Source: Glycomyces paridis
GTDB taxonomy: Bacteria; Actinomycetota; Actinomycetes; Mycobacteriales; Micromonosporaceae
Assembly: GCF_004912155.1 (NCBI RefSeq)
Contig: NZ_STGX01000013.1
Span: forward strand, 1 to 64,000
Reading direction: 5' to 3'
DNA length: 64,000 nucleotides
Shown: piece by piece, positions 8,167 through 16,318 of the stretch
How the letters are laid out: each line of letters starts with the position of its first letter
Numbering within the stretch: the first letter of the stretch is position 1
Translations under genes and position numbers: made by a program
The notes under the pieces: model-generated
What the model saw: the letters and a program-made list of their open reading frames with translations, nothing else
The model's database searches: none
Told to the model about the DNA's origin: nothing

Positions 8167-8906
8167 ACGGCAACGGCTTCGAAGGACTCACGGTCGTGAT
8201 CTCGGGGGGCTCCTCGGGCATCGGCGCGGCGGCGGCGGACGCGTTCGCCGCGCGCGGCGCGAACGTCGCGGTCCTCGACCTGAACGAGAGTCCCGACCAC
8301 TGGTCGCACCGGTGCGACGTGGCCGACGACAACCAGGTGCGCCTGGCGGTCGCGGCCGTAGCCGACCACTTCGGACGGATCGACGTCGTGGTGAACAACG
8401 CCGGGATCGGCGCGGTCGGCACCGTGGAGGAGAACTCCGACAAGCAGTGGTTCCGCGTCCTGGACGTGAACCTGCTCGGCATGGTGCGCCTCGCGCGCGC
8501 CTGCCTGCCGCACCTGCGCGAGTCCGAGCACGCCGCCATCGTGAACACCTCCTCCATCGCCGCCACCGCGGGCCTGGTCAAGCGGGCGCTGTACTCGGCG
8601 TCGAAGGGCGCGGTGCAGTCGCTGACGATGGCGATGGCCGCCGACCACGTGGCCGAGGGCATCCGCGTCAACTGCGTCAACCCCGGCACCGCCGACACCC
8701 CGTGGGTCCAGCGCCTGCTCGACCAGGCCGACGACCCGGCGGCCGAGCGCGCCCGCCTGGAGGCCCGGCAGCCGACGGGCCGCCTCGTGAGCGCCGAGGA
8801 GGTCGCCACCGCGATCGTGTACCTCGCCGACCCGGTGAACAAGGCCCTCACCGGCACGGCCCTGGCCGTGGACGGCGGCATGTCCGGGCTGCGCCTGGTC
8901 AAATAG
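8163..8906 (+). CDS. SDR, probable 2-keto-3-deoxy-L-fuconate dehydrogenase
   Basis: A 247-aa classical short-chain dehydrogenase with the nucleotide site [13 protein letters not shown], and the catalytic Ser in NTSSIA with the YSASK pair. ATG 8163 overlaps the dehydratase stop (ATGA). In the known pathway an SDR oxidises 2-keto-3-deoxy-L-fuconate at C4 with NAD+ to the 2,4-diketo acid cut by the hydrolase upstream. With the aldo/keto reductase filling step one, this SDR is best assigned to step four. Swapped roles cannot be excluded from sequence alone. Confidence 0.85.
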   Translation: MNGNGFEGLTVVISGGSSGIGAAAADAFAARGANVAVLDLNESPDHWSHRCDVADDNQVRLAVAAVADHFGRIDVVVNNAGIGAVGTVEENSDKQWFRVLDVNLLGMVRLARACLPHLRESEHAAIVNTSSIAATAGLVKRALYSASKGAVQSLTMAMAADHVAEGIRVNCVNPGTADTPWVQRLLDQADDPAAERARLEARQPTGRLVSAEEVATAIVYLADPVNKALTGTALAVDGGMSGLRLVK

Positions 8907-8995
8907 GGTGCGCTGTTCGGTAGGGCCCGTTCCGGAAAGGGCGTTTCGGGGCGGGCTTCGCGCGTCGAGCGCCTCGCGGGCTCGCATCGCGCCGT

Positions 8996-9001
8996 TATCC
9001 T
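8996..9001 (+). promoter_or_regulatory. Predicted -10 box before small conserved gene
   Basis: TATCCT at 8996-9001 would start a transcript near 9008, about 20 bases before the ATG at 9029. GGAG lies at a good spacing, so this unit has a short leader. Confidence 0.5.
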
Positions 9002-9028
9002 CGGTGCACCCGGACCCCTGGAGCTCCC

Positions 9029-9385
9029 ATGCCCTACCCCTGGCGCATCCTCATCGAGCAGCACACCGGCCTGACCGAGCACAAGGTCATGCACGCGCAC
9101 CTGCACCCCGAGGTCTTCGACTCGCGGGACGAGGCGCGCGAGTTCGCCCGCACCGCCGCCGACGAGTTCGAGCCCGACCACCCGATCATGCTGCAGGGGC
9201 GCCTCGTCCTGCGCAAGGACGAGGACACCTACATCGTCCTCACCAAGGGCGCCACCACGATGTTCCACTTCAGCGTCCACGTCTGCCAGCAGACCTCCAT
9301 GCGCGACACCGACGACTACGACGACCACCAGCAGTTCGCCCACTGCCGCGACGACGGCATCGAACCCTGGGCCTACCTCCAGTAG
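9029..9385 (+). CDS. Small conserved cytoplasmic protein, unknown function
   Basis: A 118-aa acidic protein rich in His, Asp and Glu (HAHLHPEVF near the start and DDYDDHQQFAHC near the end), without signal peptide or membrane segment. GGAG lies five to six bases before the ATG. It stands alone between the fucose operon and a secreted-protein gene. I do not recognise the family. Clustered His and Asp residues could bind metal, but no known motif is visible. Confidence 0.7.
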   Translation: MPYPWRILIEQHTGLTEHKVMHAHLHPEVFDSRDEAREFARTAADEFEPDHPIMLQGRLVLRKDEDTYIVLTKGATTMFHFSVHVCQQTSMRDTDDYDDHQQFAHCRDDGIEPWAYLQ

Positions 9386-9590
9386 CCGCCTCGGCGAGGG
9401 GGCGGGCGGGACTCCGGCCGCCCCACCGTCAACGTTGGACCGATTCCGTCTCTGTTGTGGAATCCAGTTCATTACCGTTGAGTACCAACGTCATCCGTTC
9501 GGACGATTGCCGTGCGTGGCCGGATTGCAACAGACTTCTCGGGGACATCGTATCGACGATGTTCGATTGTTTCGTTTGCAAAGGAGCGCA

Positions 9591-10082
9591 ATGAAGACGA
9601 CTCTGCTGCGGCGGGCCCTCGTGGGCTTCGTCGCCGTCCTCGCCATGACGTTCGGCGCGGTCATGTCCTCCTCGCCGGCTCAGGCCGCCTGGGGTACGCA
9701 GTTCCCCGTGACCATCCAGGTGACCGGGGCCGGGCAGCAGCTCGGCTACGCCACCGGGTGGGTCCAGTTCGACACCGGGGGCACGACCTTCCAGTACTCG
9801 GTCACCGTGTGCCGCCAGTCGAGCTACACCACGCCCACCCTGACCGTGGCCGTCAACTCCACCGGCTCCAACCCCAACGGCACCGTCGTCGCCACCCACA
9901 ACTCGTCCGCCTGGTCGCCCCCCGGCACGGCTCCCTGCTACGGCAGCAGCTGGACCTTCACCGGCGTCCAGGCCTACTCGCCCCTCTCGAACGTCTACTT
10001 CAAGCTGGCGGGCAACACGTTCGTCAACGGCAACAACTTCACGGTGTTCACGCAGGACCGCCTGGTCTACAAGCAGTACTAG
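9591..10082 (+). CDS. Small secreted protein, unknown function
   Basis: A 163-aa exported protein. Residues 1-32 are a classical signal peptide (basic LLRR, hydrophobic core LVGFVAVLAMTFGAVM, cleavage after AQA). The mature 131 residues are rich in Thr, Ser, Asn, Gly and aromatics and have two cysteines (TVCRQS and PCYGSS) able to form one disulphide, consistent with a small beta-sandwich. AAAGGAG before ATG 9591 is one of the best ribosome-binding sites in the window. The roughly 160 bases upstream are markedly less GC-rich than the rest and include a 7-bp hairpin (9545-9562), suggesting a regulated leader. No function is assigned. Confidence 0.85.
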   Translation: MKTTLLRRALVGFVAVLAMTFGAVMSSSPAQAAWGTQFPVTIQVTGAGQQLGYATGWVQFDTGGTTFQYSVTVCRQSSYTTPTLTVAVNSTGSNPNGTVVATHNSSAWSPPGTAPCYGSSWTFTGVQAYSPLSNVYFKLAGNTFVNGNNFTVFTQDRLVYKQY

Positions 10083-10128
10083 CGCCCGCTGCGATCCCCT
10101 GACGGGTTCGGCCGGTTGGGAGGGAGTT

Positions 10129-10146
10129 CGGGACCCGCGGGTCCCG
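10129..10146. terminator. Bidirectional hairpin between convergent genes
   Basis: CGGGACCC and GGGTCCCG (two-base loop) form a perfect 8-bp stem between the ends of the secreted-protein gene and the NUDIX gene. It lacks a T-run. Confidence 0.5.
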
Positions 10147-10173
10147 TCCCCTGGCCGGGCGCGGCGAGGCCCC

Positions 10174-10836
10174 TCACCGCAGCGCCCTGAACGGACCCTC
10201 CAGCGCCGCCCACTGGAGCAGCATCACGGTCTTGGCGTCGGCGATCTCGCCGGTGCCGATCATGCTGAGCGCCTTCACGAACGAGAGCTCCAGCACCTCG
10301 ATGTCCTCGCCCTCCTCCGCGTTCCCGCCGCGCCCCTCGACGCCGCCGCGCGAGGCGTACGGCGCGGCGAAGCAGTGCAGCCGCTCGGTCACCGAACCCG
10401 GGCTCATGTACACCGCGAACACCGGTTCGGGCGCGCCGATCGCGCGTCCGGTCTCCTCGGCGGCCTCCCTGCGGATCGCCTCCTCGGGCGTCTCGCCGTC
10501 CAGCAGCCCCGCCGCGGCCTCGACCAGCATCCCGTCCGGATGCCCGTTCACGTACGCGGGCAGACGGAACTGGCGGGTCATCAGCACCGTTCCGCGCTCG
10601 GCGTCGTACAGCAGGACCGCCGCGCCGTCGCCGCGGTCGTAGGTCTCCCGCCGCTCGCGGCTCCAGTGCCCGTCGGCGTGGCGGAAGTCGAACGTGGTCT
10701 TGCGCAGCACGTACCAGTCGCTCGACAGCAGCTCGACGTCGCGGATCACCACGTTCGGGTTGCCGGTGAGGTCCCGCCCGTGCCGGTCGAGGCCGGTGCG
10801 CCCCCGGCCGTCGGGGGTGTCGACGCCCGCGGTCAT
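10174..10836 (-). CDS. NUDIX hydrolase, NudK-like
   Basis: A 220-aa NUDIX hydrolase. The NUDIX box reads AGLLDGETPEEAIRREAAEE, with the metal-binding Glu residues kept and the first Gly replaced by Ala, as seen in the GDP-mannose/ADP-sugar subgroup. The later YMSPGSVTERLHCFAA segment is also typical of NudK/ADP-ribose pyrophosphatase proteins. It probably hydrolyses a nucleotide-sugar diphosphate. ATG 10836 overlaps the stop of the preceding frameshifted gene (ATGA), so it belongs to the DeoR-headed operon. Confidence 0.85.
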   Translation of the reverse strand: MTAGVDTPDGRGRTGLDRHGRDLTGNPNVVIRDVELLSSDWYVLRKTTFDFRHADGHWSRERRETYDRGDGAAVLLYDAERGTVLMTRQFRLPAYVNGHPDGMLVEAAAGLLDGETPEEAIRREAAEETGRAIGAPEPVFAVYMSPGSVTERLHCFAAPYASRGGVEGRGGNAEEGEDIEVLELSFVKALSMIGTGEIADAKTVMLLQWAALEGPFRALR

Positions 10837-11196
10837 CGGGCGGCCGGGACGTCGCCGAGCGCGGTGTAGACGGGCTTGCCGCCGTCTCGGGCGAGCGCGG
10901 TCATGCGGTCGGCGCCCGCGGAGGGCCCGCCGATGCGCAGCACCGCGTCGCAGCGGTCCAGAAGCCGTTCGGCGACGGGGTGGAAGAGCTCCTCGAACGC
11001 GTCCTCCCCCCGCGATCGCGATGAGCGGCAGGGCGATCGCCTCCCCGGTGACGCCGAGGTGCCCGGCCCGGAAGAGCGCCAGGGCGGCGGCGTCCATCGC
11101 CTTCGCGTTGGCCTCCATCAGGGTCCGGTCGCCGCCGGTGCCGGACCGGTAGGGCCCGGCGACGAGGATCATCAGCGGTCGCGTGTCGGTGCGCAT
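10833..11196 (-). pseudogene. DUF4406-like protein, single-base frameshift
   Basis: The first half (MRTDTRPLMILVAGPYRSGT, then ANAKAMDAAALALFRAGHLG) resembles small DUF4406 / nucleoside-deoxyribosyltransferase-fold proteins. Reading breaks at a run of six C at 11006-11011 (six G on the coding strand). With one G fewer the frame continues as EDAFEELFHPVAERLLDRCD and ends with DVPAAR at a stop at 10833 that overlaps the NUDIX start by four bases. Strong third-position GC continues in both parts, and the rescued stop fits the operon exactly. The break may therefore be a sequencing error, a recent mutation or programmed slippage. The start has GGAG four bases upstream, ten bases after deoR. Confidence 0.75.
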
Positions 11197-11206
11197 GGTG
11201 CTCCGT

Positions 11207-11992
11207 TCAGATCAGGTGGGCGCGGACGCCCGCTTCGGTCAGGGCCGCGAGGGTCTCGGGCCCGCCGGGGTGGGTCTCGGGGTCGTCGGCGGCGGCGTCG
11301 GTGACGAAGGCGTCGACCGCGCCGAGCGGCGCGACCCGGCTGAACGCCCGCACGCCGAGCTTCGTGGCGTCGGCGATGGCGACGGTGCGCGTCGACTGGA
11401 CGAGCCCGGCCCGCTTGACCGCGGCGTCGTCCAGCGAGAACTCCGACCAGCCGTGTTCGGCGTGGACGCCGCCGATGGACATCACGAAGCAGTCGAAGCG
11501 CAGCGAGGCGAGGGTCTGCAAGGCCAAGGGCCCCACCAGGGACCGCTCCCCGGGGCGGGAGCGCCCGCCGACGACCAGCAGGTCGATCCCCGGCGCGTCG
11601 GCGAGCGCGGCGGCGGTCTGGAGGCTGAGGACCGCGACGGTGAGCGGCGCCCGCTCGGCGAGGTGCGCCGCGACGTGGACCGTGGTGGTCCCGGCGTCGA
11701 GCAGCACGCGCGACCCGGGTTCGACCAGGGCGGCGGTGGCGGCGCCGAGCCGGTCCTTGGTGGCGGCCTGCCAGGCTTCGCGGGTCGCGAAGCCGTCGCG
11801 TTCGCCGGCGGGCGCGAGGGCCACGGCGCCGCCGTGCACGCGGCGCACGAGGCCCTTGTGTTCGAGCGCGTCGAGGTCGCGGCGAACGGTCATCTCCGAG
11901 ACGCCGAGACGGCTCGCGAGTTCCGCGACCGTGACGCGCTCGGCGTTCTGGACGAGGCGGAGGGTCAGATCGAGGCGGTCGGCTACTCCCAT
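11207..11992 (-). CDS. DeoR/GlpR-family transcriptional regulator
   Basis: A 261-aa regulator. The N-terminal helix-turn-helix (VAELASRLGVSEMTVRRDLD) and the RVHGGAV hinge are typical of DeoR. The C-terminal DeoRC sugar-phosphate sensing domain includes LLDAGTTTVHVAAHL, VVGGR and the DATKLG signature. It heads a minus-strand operon with the DUF4406-like and NUDIX genes, hinting at control by a phosphorylated sugar or nucleotide sugar. ATG 11992 has no strong ribosome-binding site. The upstream bases around 12000-12035 are AT-rich and may hold its promoter and operator. Confidence 0.88.
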   Translation of the reverse strand: MGVADRLDLTLRLVQNAERVTVAELASRLGVSEMTVRRDLDALEHKGLVRRVHGGAVALAPAGERDGFATREAWQAATKDRLGAATAALVEPGSRVLLDAGTTTVHVAAHLAERAPLTVAVLSLQTAAALADAPGIDLLVVGGRSRPGERSLVGPLALQTLASLRFDCFVMSIGGVHAEHGWSEFSLDDAAVKRAGLVQSTRTVAIADATKLGVRAFSRVAPLGAVDAFVTDAAADDPETHPGGPETLAALTEAGVRAHLI

Positions 11993-12196
11993 GCCACATT
12001 TCTAACACAGTGCTGTTCGTTTTCACAATATGATGTGTGATTCGGTTCGGGCGGGGCCGGGTCCCTGGCGGCGGCGTCCCGATCGGCCCGAAGGGGCCGC
12101 GCTCGGCGCTCGGACGCAGTCCCTTGCGCCGCAGCGGCTCACGTCGCGGCGTGTCGAGTCCCCGACCTGGGCGGCGACCTGGTGCCGGGACGCGGA

Positions 12197-12202
12197 TAGG
12201 CT
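12197..12202 (+). promoter_or_regulatory. Leaderless -10 box
   Basis: TAGGCT ends seven bases before ATG 12210, so transcription should begin at or next to the start codon. It is one of a recurring class in this window. Confidence 0.6.
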
Positions 12203-12209
12203 GGGGTGC

Positions 12210-12920
12210 ATGGATGCTGCGTCGTATTTGCGCCATTTCCGGCGCGAGCTTGATGCGTTCGCCGCCTGCCTCGCGGTCGGCGACCTCGACACGCCGATCG
12301 AGCACGGCGACTCGGCCGACGATCTGGCCGAACTGGCGGCCGTCGTCGGCTCCGCGAACCTGTTCGCCGCCGCGGCCGTCTCGGACTGGGACGGGCGCCC
12401 CGAGCCCCCGGACGGCACTCCGCCGGTGGTCCCCGAGGAGCGCGCCGAGCTCATCCGCTGGATCGACGGGACGGGCGAGGTGCTGCTCATGGCCCTCGAC
12501 ACCGACGCGACCTCCCCGGCCTGGGGCTTCTACACGCCGCCGAACGTGGGCCACTGGCAGCGCTCGTGCTCGGTGTCGATGATGCTGTGGCGCTGGGACG
12601 CCGAGCGGGCCACGGGCGTCGCGGCGCCGATGGACCCGCAACTGGCGGGCGCGGGGATCGCGGAGGTCTTCGAAGTGCTGGCGCCCAGGCAGATCGGTCG
12701 CGGCAAGGCCTGGCCGCCGGACGCGTGCGTCCGCTTGGACGCCACCGACACCGGCGACTGGTGGGTCTTCGGCCCCGGCGACCCGGTCGCCGAGATCGCC
12801 GGCAGCGCCGAGGACCTGCTGCTCCTGCTGCGGGGCAGGCGGACCCCGCACGACCCGGTCTTCGCGTGGACGGGCGACCGCGACTCGGCCCTATCGGTCC
12901 TCAAGGGACCGTTGGCCTGA
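12210..12920 (+). CDS. Maleylpyruvate isomerase-family (DinB-like) protein
   Basis: A 236-aa protein with the layout of mycothiol-dependent maleylpyruvate isomerase-family proteins: an N-terminal four-helix DinB-like half and a C-terminal alpha/beta half ending in DWWVFGPGDPVAEIAGSAEDL. Known active members bind zinc through three His in the N-terminal bundle. Here the usual second and third His positions look replaced (LAAVVGSANLF instead of a His-Leu-Gly and His-Arg-Trp pair), so catalysis is doubtful. It is transcribed without a leader. Single gene between divergent deoR and a convergent hydrolase. Confidence 0.75.
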   Translation: MDAASYLRHFRRELDAFAACLAVGDLDTPIEHGDSADDLAELAAVVGSANLFAAAAVSDWDGRPEPPDGTPPVVPEERAELIRWIDGTGEVLLMALDTDATSPAWGFYTPPNVGHWQRSCSVSMMLWRWDAERATGVAAPMDPQLAGAGIAEVFEVLAPRQIGRGKAWPPDACVRLDATDTGDWWVFGPGDPVAEIAGSAEDLLLLLRGRRTPHDPVFAWTGDRDSALSVLKGPLA

Positions 12921-12940
12921 GTCGCGGCCGCCCATGCCGC

Positions 12941-13744
12941 TCATGCGGCGTCGCGGTCGAGGCCCTCGACCTCGCGGACCGCGTCGGCGATGGCGCGGAA
13001 GTCCTTCTTGAGGAGCGCGCCGTGGTTGCTGGCGACCTTCGCGCTCACCTTGATGTGCGCGTTGCGGACGGTCACCTGGTCGAGGCTCTCGCGGATGACC
13101 TCCTGCTCGCCGCCGCGGCTGCCGAGGGAGGTCCCGGAGGCGACCACGTACCGGGTCGGGACGCCGATCCGGTCGAGCACCGGCCCGAGTTCGGCGGCGC
13201 GGGAGAGCCTGCCGAGCTCGATGTTGCTCTCGGCCTGCTGGGAGGCGTTCAGGCGCGGGGTCAGACCGGTGGGGCGCAGCAGCGTCGTCACCGGGCCCAT
13301 CCGCTTGAACAGCTTGCGGATTCGCGCCTCCATCGCGTCGTCGAGCCAGTCGTGGGGGAACGCCCCGTCGACCAGGACCGCGCCGACGGCCCGCTCGGGG
13401 TTCCGGTCGGCCCAGTGGGCGGCCACGACCGCGCCGTAGGACCAGCCGACGATGAGCGCCCGCTCCACGCCGCGAGCGGCGAGGACGGCGTCCACGTCCC
13501 GCACGCAGGCCTCGAACGAGTAGTCCGCGGAGGTCTTCGAGAGCCTGCCGCGGGCGCGCTCGTCGTAGGTGATGTGGCGGAAGCCGTCGCCGAGTTCGGC
13601 GATCACGTGCTTCCAGTAGCCCTGGGTGGCGAACTGGCCGTTGCAGTAGATCACCGGGACGCCGGCGCCGCCGGTGTCGGTGACCGCGAGGGCGGTGTCC
13701 TCGACGGAGAGGAGTCCGGTCCAAGGCGTTGCGGTGGCGTTCAT
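12941..13744 (-). CDS. Alpha/beta hydrolase
   Basis: A 267-aa alpha/beta-hydrolase. The nucleophile elbow is GWSYG near residue 118, with the oxyanion region at YCNGQF, DGAFPHDW after strand 6 and a C-terminal SNHGALL that supplies the catalytic His. AAGGGA precedes ATG 13744. The substrate is unknown. Bacterial relatives include esterases, epoxide-hydrolase-like and lactonase enzymes. Convergent with the MDMPI-like gene (20 bases between stops). Confidence 0.82.
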   Translation of the reverse strand: MNATATPWTGLLSVEDTALAVTDTGGAGVPVIYCNGQFATQGYWKHVIAELGDGFRHITYDERARGRLSKTSADYSFEACVRDVDAVLAARGVERALIVGWSYGAVVAAHWADRNPERAVGAVLVDGAFPHDWLDDAMEARIRKLFKRMGPVTTLLRPTGLTPRLNASQQAESNIELGRLSRAAELGPVLDRIGVPTRYVVASGTSLGSRGGEQEVIRESLDQVTVRNAHIKVSAKVASNHGALLKKDFRAIADAVREVEGLDRDAA

Positions 13745-13826
13745 GGTTCAGTCCCTTTGTTCGGTGTGCTCCGGCGGTCGTTTCCGCCGTGCCACCAGAC
13801 TGCGCGACCGCGCTGACACGCCCCTG

Positions 13827-14564
13827 TCACGGACCTGACGCGCCGCCGGGCCGGGCCGCCAAGAGCGCCGGGAGCTCGTCCAGGGAGGTCACGACGCGGA
13901 TGCCTGCTTCGGTCGGGGTGCCGCCGCCGGAACGGTCGAGCCAGTACGCGTGCAGGCCCGCGCGGTGCGAGCCGAGGGCGTCCAGGTCGTACTTGTCGCC
14001 GACGTAGGCGACCTCGTGCGGGGCGAGGGCGAGCGCGGCACACCCGGCGAGGAAGATGCTCGGCGCGGGCTTCGCCGCCCCGTGCCGGTCCGAGCAGACG
14101 ATCCGGTCGCCGAAGAACCCCAGCAGGCCCACGGCGTCGAGCTTGCGGCGCTGGTGGTCCTCGGCGGAGTTCGAGACGACGCCGAGGCGGTGGTCGGCGG
14201 CGAGTTTGCGCAGCACGGGCCCGGCGTCGGGGAACGCCGCCCGCATCCCTGCGCGCCGCGCCCGGTACCCGTCGAACCACGCCGACGCCTCCTCATCGGA
14301 CAGACCGTGCGGTGCGGCACCGATGCGGCCGAGGAACTCCCGAGCCCGCTCACGCTGCTGCTCGCTGAAGGTGAGTTCGCCGCTCAGGAACCGCGCGTAG
14401 TGGCGCTCCATGACCTCCCGCCAAAGCGTCACGGCCGCAGCGGGGTCAGTGAACCGGTCCGCCAGGCCCTCGGCCTCGACGTGGGCGAGCACGCCTGCGG
14501 CCTCCGAACCCGAGTAGTCGACCAGGGTGTCGTCGATGTCGAAGAGCACGCCGAGGATCGGCAT
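13827..14564 (-). CDS. HAD-superfamily hydrolase, phosphatase
   Basis: A 245-aa HAD phosphatase. Motif I is FDIDDTLVDYS, motif II VVSNSA, motif III AAKPAPSIF (Lys) and motif IV YVGDKYDLDA. The helical C1 cap lies between motifs I and II. AGGAG is placed six bases before ATG 14564. Upstream in-frame codons lack a ribosome-binding site, so this start is preferred. The substrate is not predictable; relatives act on sugar phosphates, phosphoglycolate or nucleotides. Confidence 0.85.
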   Translation of the reverse strand: MPILGVLFDIDDTLVDYSGSEAAGVLAHVEAEGLADRFTDPAAAVTLWREVMERHYARFLSGELTFSEQQRERAREFLGRIGAAPHGLSDEEASAWFDGYRARRAGMRAAFPDAGPVLRKLAADHRLGVVSNSAEDHQRRKLDAVGLLGFFGDRIVCSDRHGAAKPAPSIFLAGCAALALAPHEVAYVGDKYDLDALGSHRAGLHAYWLDRSGGGTPTEAGIRVVTSLDELPALLAARPGGASGP

Positions 14565-14680
14565 GGTCGCTCCTTCCGATGGCGGGACGTGACCGGACAC
14601 CGATGCTGCCACGGCCCCGCCGCACCGGCCACCGGCGGCGCCCGCCCGTCGAAGGCATCGGCGTTCGCCTGGCGCGCTTC

Positions 14681-14686
14681 TATACT
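14681..14686 (+). promoter_or_regulatory. Leaderless -10 box
   Basis: TATACT is followed by exactly six bases and then ATG 14693. It is the closest match to the consensus among the leaderless promoters here. Confidence 0.7.
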
Positions 14687-14692
14687 CGGGCC

Positions 14693-15238
14693 ATGAGCGA
14701 GGAAACGGGTCCGCGGCGCTGCGCGCGGGTGATCGTCGTCGACGAGCACGACCGTGTGCTCCTGCTGCACAGTTCGGGCTTCGTCACGCCCGAGTCGGAG
14801 TTCTTCGTGTCGGTCGGCGGCGGCATCGACCCGGGCGAGACGGCCGCCGAGGCCGCGGCCCGGGAGCTGTTCGAGGAGACCGGGCTGCGCGTCGAGCCCG
14901 ACGCGCTCGTCGGGCCGATCGGGCACACGGTCGGCACCTGGTGGCTCGGCCACGAGGACCACGTGTTCTTCCTGCTGCGCACCAACCGCTTCGAGGTTCG
15001 CTTCGACTGGCTGGAGGCCTGCGAGATCGGCGAGCTCACCGGTTCGGCCTGGCTCACCGTCGACGAGCTTCGGGCGGTCGACGCGGGAGTCTTCCCCGTC
15101 CCGATCGCCGACCTCGCCGAACGCGTCGTCGGCGGCGACATCCCGAGTGCGCCGGTCGAACTCGCGTGGGTGAACTGGCGCGGCGACAACAAGCGCTACC
15201 CGCTGTCCACACCAGACACTATAGAGGGCACGGCCTAG
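14693..15238 (+). CDS. NUDIX hydrolase
   Basis: A 181-aa NUDIX protein. The box GGGIDPGETAAEAAARELFE continues with ETGL and has all catalytic Glu. The protein starts with a basic strand (RRCARVIVVDEHDRVLLLH) typical of MutT/NUDIX house-cleaning enzymes. It is transcribed leaderless from TATACT. Its TAG stop lies within CTAG, which also encodes the stop of the convergent araC-type gene, so the two coding regions overlap by four bases. The substrate is unknown. Confidence 0.85.
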   Translation: MSEETGPRRCARVIVVDEHDRVLLLHSSGFVTPESEFFVSVGGGIDPGETAAEAAARELFEETGLRVEPDALVGPIGHTVGTWWLGHEDHVFFLLRTNRFEVRFDWLEACEIGELTGSAWLTVDELRAVDAGVFPVPIADLAERVVGGDIPSAPVELAWVNWRGDNKRYPLSTPDTIEGTA

Positions 15239-16233
15239 GGCGACTTCAAGGTCCGGGACGGCGGGTCGCCGTACTTCCGGCCGTAGGCCTCGGCGAACCG
15301 GCCCAGGTGCATGAACCCCCAGCGGTGCGCCACCTCGGTGACCGTGGTGCGGGTCGGATCGGCCGCCGCGAGTTCGGCGTGGACGCCTTCGAGGCGCACG
15401 TTCCGCAGGTAGGCCATCGGCGAGACGTCGAGGTGGCGCTGGAACGCGGCCTGGAGCGTCCGGATGCTCACCCCCGCTATCTCGGCGAGATCCGCTGCGG
15501 TGAAGGGCGTCTGAGGTGCCGCGCGCATCGCCTCCACGGCCCGGTCGACCGCGGGCGCCCGGCACGGCGGCCCGGGGGCGAGCAGCTCGTCGCGGTGCTC
15601 GTGGTCGGCCGCGGCGAGGAGGAGGTCGAGCAGGCTGTGCCACAGGGGCGCGCCGATGATCTCCTGCCTCGCCAGCGGCTCCTCCTGCCGGATCTGCCCG
15701 GCGAGCAGGCGCGCGAGGTCGCGCAGCATCCGCCCGTAACCGCCGGTCAGTTCGAGCGAGGAGGCGAGCCTGATCGGCGAGCGCACCGACCGTTGCAAGA
15801 GGCGCTCCAGCTCCGCTTCGAGCGCGTCGCGCCGGATCTTGACGCACAGGATGCGACTGCGAGCGCCCCACCGGCGCAGCCGGATGTCGCCGGTCGGCCC
15901 GTAGAGCACGGCCCGCTCGGTGGTCGCGGTGACCGCGTTCCGCAGGTTCGTGGAGTCCAGGTGGCCCGACAGTGGGACGTTCAGGTGGTAGAAGTTGCGC
16001 AGCTCGGCGAAGTCCATCGTGATGTCGGCGTCGAACCGGCAGTCCCCCAACAGGACCGGGCCCAGCTGCATCGCGTCGATCGCCATCTTGAACCGGCCGG
16101 TGCCGCGCAGGAGCCCCATGCGGAGCGGATAGTACGTCTCCGCGCCCTGCTCGCTGGCCTCGTCGAGGTCGAACGTGCGCGTGCTGAACCGCCAGGGGAG
16201 TGCGGGCACCGCTGCCGCGGGGGAGACGACCAT
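15235..16233 (-). CDS. AraC-family transcriptional regulator
   Basis: A 332-aa regulator with an N-terminal AraC-binding-like domain and a C-terminal double helix-turn-helix (ADLAEIAGVSIRTLQAAFQ, then VTEVAHRWGFMHLGRFAEAY ending in FG-type YGRKYG). This is the long form related to regulators of aromatic or hydrocarbon catabolism. The start is uncertain. ATG 16233 gives the family length, while ATG 16299 would add 22 residues. No target gene is adjacent. Confidence 0.85.
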   Translation of the reverse strand: MVVSPAAAVPALPWRFSTRTFDLDEASEQGAETYYPLRMGLLRGTGRFKMAIDAMQLGPVLLGDCRFDADITMDFAELRNFYHLNVPLSGHLDSTNLRNAVTATTERAVLYGPTGDIRLRRWGARSRILCVKIRRDALEAELERLLQRSVRSPIRLASSLELTGGYGRMLRDLARLLAGQIRQEEPLARQEIIGAPLWHSLLDLLLAAADHEHRDELLAPGPPCRAPAVDRAVEAMRAAPQTPFTAADLAEIAGVSIRTLQAAFQRHLDVSPMAYLRNVRLEGVHAELAAADPTRTTVTEVAHRWGFMHLGRFAEAYGRKYGDPPSRTLKSP

Positions 16234-16318
16234 GCTCCAGCCAACCTGTCCGAGTCGGCGCCGCTGCCCGGCGCCGGCGTTCCCCCCGCTCAACCGCATT
16301 GTCCCATATCGGGACCAC

